DNA of 14,661 nucleotides from S012-113 sp039714715 (lineage in GTDB: Bacteria; Bacteroidota; Bacteroidia; Cytophagales; Cyclobacteriaceae), in assembly GCA_039714715.1 (NCBI GenBank), contig JBDLIU010000098.1, forward strand, positions 1-14,661, written 5' to 3'. Positions 11,857 through 14,661 of the stretch are shown here, piece by piece (the first letter of the stretch is position 1; the number at the start of each line of letters is the position of its first letter). The notes under the pieces were generated by a model. That model worked only from the letters and a program-made list of their open reading frames with translations, did not search any database and was not told the DNA's origin. The translations under genes were made by a program, and so were the position numbers.

Positions 11857-11917
11857 AACTCCAAAGGAGTTATATCTTTGTAGTAATTAGAACAATATAT
11901 ATCAAGCTCCGTAGGAG
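11857..11917. repeat. REP hairpin pair upstream of the asparagine synthetase gene
   Basis: AACTCC-AAA-GGAGTT (11857-11871) with tail ATATCTTTGTAG, and CTCC-GTA-GGAG (11907-11917) with tail TAAAATCTTTATTTG. TATCTTTG at 11873-11880 matches the Bacteroidota -7 box TAnnTTTG, so the element may influence expression of the gene at 11942. Confidence 0.78.
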
Positions 11918-11941
11918 TAAAATCTTTATTTGTACTAGCTA

Positions 11942-13714
11942 GTGTGCGGAATAAATGTAATCCTTAGTAAGAAAGAGGGCTCTTTAAAAGAACCCATAAC
12001 TGCCATGCAAAAGGCCAACGGTTTCCGTGGCCCCGATGCCTCGAATGTATTGGTTCATATGGGGGAGAACTGGAATATTGCAGCAGGTGTTAACAGGCTC
12101 AAGGTTATTGATCAGGACGAGGCATCGAACCAGCCAATGATCTCTGATTGTGGCAATTATTGGCTTTCCTTTAATGGCGAGGTCTATAATTATCAGGATC
12201 TCAAGAACAGGTTATCACAAAAAGTCGAGTTTAAAACCAAATCTGACACAGAGGTTATTCTTTACTGGCTCAAAGAGTACGGTTTAAAAGGCATTGATGA
12301 TTTGAAAGGCATGTTTGCGCTTGTTTTTATTGATATCAGGAATCAAAACACAATAGTTGCCAGGGATAAACATGGCATTATTCCGCTTTTCTATTACAAA
12401 TCAGACAGTGAAATAATTATATCCTCTTCTATTCCGGCCATCGAAGACACAAAACTTGCGAGCTTATCCCTAAATGAGCAGGCGGTTAATGAATACCTGG
12501 CTTTTCGACATGTAATGGCAATCAGGACCTTTTATTATGAGGTGCAGTCTGTTGGCCCGGGAGAGATTCTTGAGTTTAATGAAGAGTTAAAAACTTCTCA
12601 ATATTTGATTACCGCCAATCAAGATGAAGACACAAGGACCCTGAAGGAAGTGCTGGTAGATTCACTCTCACTTATCAACGAGTCATATAAAAAACCCGGA
12701 ATTTTATTGAGCGGTGGTGTAGATTCAACACTCTTACTGGCACTTTTGAATAAGGAACTGGGTGAGCGTGAAATAAAAACCTACACCTTAGATACCGGAC
12801 CCGATACCCGATGGGCCAGGAAGGCGGCCAATCAATATGGTGCCCATCATCATGAAATACTCGTATCTATTGAAGTTCTGAATAGGGTTGACGAGTATCT
12901 GGATAAGGCAGATCAACCCATTGGCGACCATGGTGCTTTTGCAAGCTGGTTGGTGGCTGAGCAGGCGGCCCAAAACGGCAATGTTTTATTGTCAGGGGCA
13001 GGAGCCGATGAGTTGTTTGGTGGTTATAACAGGCACAGGGCATTTCAATTTTACCTAAAAAACAAAAATGCGCTCCTGATGTACAGACATTTTGCCGAAA
13101 GGTCTGGCACCGGGGCTATTCTTCCTAAAAATGTTAAAGCGATAATAAATAATGTAGAAAATAGTCCACATGACACCTACCTTAATTTCCTGCAGAACTA
13201 CGCAGTGAATAAGTTTTCTCAATCAGAAGAAATACACCTGGCAGCCGATTACATTATTGATGATCTGTCATCGGCATTGAAGTTTGACAGAAATAATTAC
13301 CTGGTCAACGATGTGCTGGCGATAACCAATAATGCATCAATGCAGCATAACGTAGAGACCAGGGTACCCTACCTCTATGATGATGTAGTAGCTTACGCAA
13401 CCACTATATCTTCAGAAGAGAAAATGAAAAATAAGGGGAAAGCTCCACTTAAGAATCTTTTAAGTTTATACGGAGGTAAGCAATATGCACAACGCACTAA
13501 AATGGGCTTCGGATTACCGGTAGATAAATGGTTGAGAGATAAATCTACCAATTGGTTGTGGGATAGTCTGGATGATGACAATCCGGTTTATAAATATGTA
13601 TCTAAACCCCGATTATTAGAAATGTTGCGGTTACATCGGGCAGGTAAAGTAGATTACCATATGCAATTATGGTCTATTTTAGTGCTTGCAAAATGGTTCG
13701 AGCGTAAACTTTGA
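11942..13714 (+). CDS. asnB: Asparagine synthetase, glutamine-hydrolysing (class II)
   Basis: 590 residues, slightly longer than E. coli AsnB (554). The N-terminal glutaminase domain has nucleophile C2 (MCGI), FRGPDA (28-33), NRLKVID (51-57), FNGEVYNY (77-84) and SDTE (101-104). The C-terminal synthetase domain has the ATP pyrophosphatase loop LLSGGVDST (255-263) and GAGADELFGGYNRH. It makes asparagine from aspartate, ATP and glutamine-derived ammonia. The start is GTG: MCGI must be the N-terminus because C2 is catalytic, and a TAG lies in frame two codons upstream. The next gene, a glycosyltransferase, starts 12 nt after the stop. Relatives in surface-polysaccharide clusters may amidate other acids, so the true substrate could be a sugar acid. 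A REP array lies directly upstream. Confidence 0.92.
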   Translation: MCGINVILSKKEGSLKEPITAMQKANGFRGPDASNVLVHMGENWNIAAGVNRLKVIDQDEASNQPMISDCGNYWLSFNGEVYNYQDLKNRLSQKVEFKTKSDTEVILYWLKEYGLKGIDDLKGMFALVFIDIRNQNTIVARDKHGIIPLFYYKSDSEIIISSSIPAIEDTKLASLSLNEQAVNEYLAFRHVMAIRTFYYEVQSVGPGEILEFNEELKTSQYLITANQDEDTRTLKEVLVDSLSLINESYKKPGILLSGGVDSTLLLALLNKELGEREIKTYTLDTGPDTRWARKAANQYGAHHHEILVSIEVLNRVDEYLDKADQPIGDHGAFASWLVAEQAAQNGNVLLSGAGADELFGGYNRHRAFQFYLKNKNALLMYRHFAERSGTGAILPKNVKAIINNVENSPHDTYLNFLQNYAVNKFSQSEEIHLAADYIIDDLSSALKFDRNNYLVNDVLAITNNASMQHNVETRVPYLYDDVVAYATTISSEEKMKNKGKAPLKNLLSLYGGKQYAQRTKMGFGLPVDKWLRDKSTNWLWDSLDDDNPVYKYVSKPRLLEMLRLHRAGKVDYHMQLWSILVLAKWFERKL

Positions 13715-13726
13715 TAAAGTTTTGTA

Positions 13727-14661
13727 ATGAAAATTCTCTACATACATCAGTATTTTAGAACACCCGAAGAAGGAGGGGCGATACGTTCGTATTACCTGGC
13801 CAAAGGGTTGGTGGAGAATGGTATCGAGGTAGAGTTAATCACAGCGCATAATGAACCGGTGGAGGTAACCAAAGATATTGAAGGCATAAAAGTTCATTAT
13901 TTACCGGTCTATTATTCAAACGAACAGAAGTTCTACGAACGAATTTATGCCTTTTTCAAGTTCATGCGTCTAGCCAGAAAAAAGGCTCGCAAGTTCAGTG
14001 ATGTAGACCTGGTATATGCGACCTCTACACCGTTAACGATTGGCATATCGGCACTTAAAATAAAACAAGACCTGAATATTCCTTATTATTTTGAGGTACG
14101 TGATCTCTGGCCCGAAGCACCCGTACAAATGGGTGTTATAAAAAACAAGCTACTCAAAAACTATCTTAAGAAACTTGAAAAGCAGGTGTACGAAAACGCC
14201 AGTAAGATTGTAGCACTTTCGCCTGGTATTAAAGATCAGATTGCAAAGCAGGACCCAAGCAAACCGATATCTGTAATCCCCAACATGTCGGATGTGGATT
14301 TCTTTGTACCCGAAGAAAAGGATTCGGAATTAGAAAAAACCTTTGATGTAAAGAATAAATTCGTAATCAGCTATTTTGGAACCATCGGACTGGCGAACCA
14401 CCTTGAATACTTGCTTGCTGCTGCCAACGAATCCCTGAAAGCAGGAGCTCCTGTTCAGTTTTTTATCATTGGTATGGGCGCACAGCTCAGCAGGCTTAAG
14501 TACCTGGCAAAGCATTTTGGTTTGACTAACGTGAAATTCCTGCCATTCCAGAATAAGTACAACTTAAAGCGAATTCTTAATATTACCGATGCAGCTTATG
14601 TTTCCTTCGCTCGCAAGCCAATTATGGAAACCAATAGCCCGAACAAGTTTTTTGACGCCCT
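13727..14661 (+). CDS. Glycosyltransferase family 4 (WbuB-like), 3' end outside window
   Basis: 311 complete codons are present and no stop is reached; relatives are about 400 residues, so perhaps 90 are missing. The N-terminal Rossmann domain begins MKILYIHQYFRTPEEGGAIR and SYYLAKGLVENGIEVELITA, the donor/acceptor pattern of GT-B enzymes. YFEVRDLWPEAPVQMG at about 124-139 is characteristic of the WbuB/WcaI-like group. The second domain starts near VISYFGTIG and reaches METNSPNKFFDA, the start of the nucleotide-sugar motif. It would transfer a sugar from a nucleotide donor onto a lipid-linked or growing surface polysaccharide in the cytoplasm. It begins 12 nt after the asparagine synthetase gene, so the two are probably co-transcribed. 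Confidence 0.92.
   Translation, partial: MKILYIHQYFRTPEEGGAIRSYYLAKGLVENGIEVELITAHNEPVEVTKDIEGIKVHYLPVYYSNEQKFYERIYAFFKFMRLARKKARKFSDVDLVYATSTPLTIGISALKIKQDLNIPYYFEVRDLWPEAPVQMGVIKNKLLKNYLKKLEKQVYENASKIVALSPGIKDQIAKQDPSKPISVIPNMSDVDFFVPEEKDSELEKTFDVKNKFVISYFGTIGLANHLEYLLAAANESLKAGAPVQFFIIGMGAQLSRLKYLAKHFGLTNVKFLPFQNKYNLKRILNITDAAYVSFARKPIMETNSPNKFFDA

Larger units (their letters stand above)
10870..11917 (+). mobile_element. Tandem RAYT/REP element (two units)
   Basis: Two consecutive units each contain a transposase frame starting MANTFTQLYV, then the same four small hairpins in the same order: CCAC-GAT-GTGG, GACAAC-TAC-GTTGTC, AACTCC-nnn-GGAGTT and CTCC-GTA-GGAG. Unit 1 spans about 10897-11275 and has a degenerate gene; unit 2 spans about 11291-11917 and has an intact gene. 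An extra ACTCC-AGA-GGAGT hairpin precedes unit 1. REP-associated tyrosine transposases (IS200/IS605 superfamily) act on such palindromes as single-stranded DNA. The layout suggests tandem duplication followed by decay of the first copy. Confidence 0.8.

Noticed and set aside
12788..13581. Minus-strand frames within asnB
   Set aside because: Antisense shadows of conserved asparagine synthetase coding sequence.
14330..14515. 61-codon minus-strand frame
   Set aside because: Lies antisense within the glycosyltransferase gene, which is open to the window end with family motifs.

Overview
The window reads as a chromosomal segment of a Bacteroidota bacterium, probably a Cytophagales- or Flammeovirgaceae-like marine or soil organism. 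Supporting signs are moderately AT-rich DNA, almost no Shine-Dalgarno sequences, promoter-like TTTG / TAnnTTTG boxes, a Bacteroidota-style UvrA, an ECF sigma factor with a tiny partner protein, and REP-associated tyrosine transposase (RAYT) elements of a type common in that phylum. No tRNA, rRNA or CRISPR was seen.

Region 1 (1-3200) is the unusual part. Four copies of a GC-rich repeat of about 120-150 nt (sites A-D) alternate with single AT-rich plus-strand genes: a six-helix membrane protein, a secreted TPR protein, a lipoprotein and a small basic membrane protein. Each repeat starts with an RYYYAAC-like box and ends with a GTTRRRY-like box, as integron attC sites do. The two ends of each complete gene-plus-repeat unit are inverted copies of each other over 14-16 nt, and the matched sequence differs from unit to unit. 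Each repeat also carries CTGACA-N16-TAnnTTTA at fixed spacing, which looks like a promoter aimed at the next gene. The best reading is an integrase-less cassette array (CALIN-like), or a related unnamed cassette system. No integrase is present in the window.

Region 2 (3100-7541) is core genome on the minus strand: uvrA followed by gdhA (NADP-type glutamate dehydrogenase), ending at a strong intrinsic terminator. Region 3 (7549-10003) is read on the plus strand: a putative outer-membrane beta-barrel protein, then a likely operon of ECF sigma factor, a short putative anti-sigma-like protein, and endonuclease III (nth). Region 4 (10013-10721, minus) is a membrane protein plus XRE repressor pair, with a perfect 8+4+8 palindrome as its probable operator.

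Region 5 (10870-11917) holds two tandem RAYT/REP units. The first transposase copy is a decayed remnant with an internal deletion, a 7-bp duplication and a lost stop codon; the second is intact. Each copy is followed by the same ordered set of small hairpins. Region 6 (11942-14661) holds a GTG-started class II asparagine synthetase and a family-4 glycosyltransferase that runs off the window end, probably the start of a surface-polysaccharide locus.
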